From: Bradyrhizobium altum
Lineage (GTDB): Bacteria; Pseudomonadota; Alphaproteobacteria; Rhizobiales; Xanthobacteraceae
NCBI RefSeq assembly: GCF_020889705.1
Contig: NZ_JACMYP010000041.1
Location: forward strand, 1 to 42,852
DNA length: 42,852 bases
Direction: 5' to 3'
Shown here: positions 42,350 to 42,852 of the stretch, in pieces
How positions within the stretch are numbered: position 1 is the stretch's first letter
Layout of the letters: each line of letters begins with the position of its first letter
Program-made: the position numbers and the translations under genes
Notes under the pieces: generated by a model
The model's database searches: none
Told to the model about the DNA's origin: nothing
Seen by the model: the letters and a program-made list of their open reading frames with translations, nothing else

Positions 42350-42852
42350 ATGAACATGATGACCGGCGTCTCGCCATGGGAGCGGCTGATCCGGCCCGAC
42401 CGGGTGCACGGATCTCTGTACACCGATCCTGAGATCTTCGAGGCCGAGCTCAAGAACATCTGGTACCGGACCTGGGTCTATGTCGGGCACGAGAGCGAGG
42501 TACCGAACGCCAACGACTACGTCGTCAAGTCGATCGGCCCGCAATCCGTGATCATGACGCGCGACGAGCAGGGCAAGGTCAATCTGCTGCTCAACCGCTG
42601 CTCGCATCGCGGCAACCAGGTCTGCTCTTTTGAGCGCGGCAATGCGCGCTCGTTCACCTGTCCGTTCCACTCCTGGACCTTTGCCAATGACGGCCGCCTG
42701 GTCGGCTATGCCTTCCCGGACGGTTACGAGGGGCAGGACAAGGCGCAGCTCGCGCTCGGGCGGGTGACACGCGTCGAGTCCTACCGCGGCTTCGTGTTCG
42801 GCTCGTTCGCGGCCGATGGCCCGACCCTGAAAGAGCATCTCGGCGGCGCGCC
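42350..42852 (+). CDS. Rieske-type aromatic ring-hydroxylating oxygenase, large subunit (3'-truncated by window)
   Basis: The first 167 codons of a Rieske non-heme iron oxygenase alpha subunit. The [2Fe-2S] ligands are seen as Cys-x-His in NRCSHRGNQVC and Cys-x-x-His in TCPFHSWTF, with 17 residues between. The opening LYTDPEIFEAELKNIWYRTW and YVGHESEVPNANDYVV are typical of benzoate/anthranilate-type alpha subunits. The catalytic domain lies beyond the window. ATG 42350 follows GGGAGACGGAG. The start is 187 nt after the small kinase-partner gene, behind its own TetR-like palindrome, so it probably begins a separate transcript. Such enzymes open or hydroxylate aromatic acids; the substrate is unknown. 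Confidence 0.9.
   Translation, partial: MNMMTGVSPWERLIRPDRVHGSLYTDPEIFEAELKNIWYRTWVYVGHESEVPNANDYVVKSIGPQSVIMTRDEQGKVNLLLNRCSHRGNQVCSFERGNARSFTCPFHSWTFANDGRLVGYAFPDGYEGQDKAQLALGRVTRVESYRGFVFGSFAADGPTLKEHLGGA

Noticed and set aside
1..42852. CRISPR array, rRNA, transposase or toxin-antitoxin pair
   Set aside because: No regularly spaced direct repeats, rRNA motifs, DDE/integrase signatures or paired small toxin-antitoxin genes were seen. The only tRNA sequence is the 3' fragment at 5293-5339.

Overview
The window looks like chromosomal DNA of a Bradyrhizobium-like alphaproteobacterium (Rhizobiales). It is GC-rich and dense with genes. It carries an interspersed palindromic element of the type common in Bradyrhizobium, a BA14K-family protein, a large-class isocitrate lyase with a divergent ScfR/RamB-type regulator, and many ABC importers with oxidative catabolic enzymes. 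The species assignment is inferred from gene content and repeat style, because there is no rRNA gene here.

Layout. (1) 1-5339: remnant of a small-molecule catabolic cluster: amidase (frameshifted), AraC-type regulator, outer-membrane SphA/phenol-meta-type protein (frameshifted), alpha/beta hydrolase and SnoaL-like protein. It ends at a 47-nt 3' fragment of a tRNA-Pro gene (5293-5339), the scar expected at the distal end of an island integrated in tRNA-Pro. (2) 5630-7462: periplasmic cytochrome c/PQQ alcohol dehydrogenase of the polyvinyl-alcohol dehydrogenase type. (3) 7644-22200: a deoxyribose/pentose catabolic locus. It holds an RbsABC-type (CUT2) importer, a DeoR-family repressor, DeoC aldolase, a two-domain ALDH16-type aldehyde dehydrogenase, a FucU/RbsD mutarotase, a PfkB sugar kinase and a second, CUT1-type importer. 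Two promoter regions each carry a pair of sites matching the E. coli DeoR palindrome, spaced 21-22 bp. Expected flow: uptake, ring mutarotation, phosphorylation, DeoC cleavage to glyceraldehyde-3-phosphate plus acetaldehyde, then oxidation to acetate. (4) 22236-26231: AraC-type regulator, two small secreted proteins and E. coli-type SerA. (5) 26241-29570: ScfR/RamB-like regulator divergent from isocitrate lyase, with a perfect 19-bp palindrome between them. (6) 29679-34907: DUF4269 protein, then an iron-uptake operon on the minus strand (TonB receptor, periplasmic binding protein, PepSY membrane protein) behind tandem Irr-like boxes. (7) 35064-42852: a small hypothetical gene, a minus-strand operon (LivK-type binding protein, DUF7064-like protein, TesB thioesterase) and a divergent operon (acyl-CoA ligase, APH-fold kinase, small partner protein) followed by a Rieske oxygenase cut by the window end. 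The ligase-kinase-small protein order recalls the Pseudomonas lva system, in which hydroxyacyl-CoAs are phosphorylated.

Four genes (amidase, outer-membrane protein, CUT2 binding protein, sugar kinase) each carry one apparent single-base deletion, with intact coding sequence on both sides. In every case the lost base can be placed in a 2-3 base homopolymer, so sequencing or assembly error must be ruled out before any of them is called a pseudogene.
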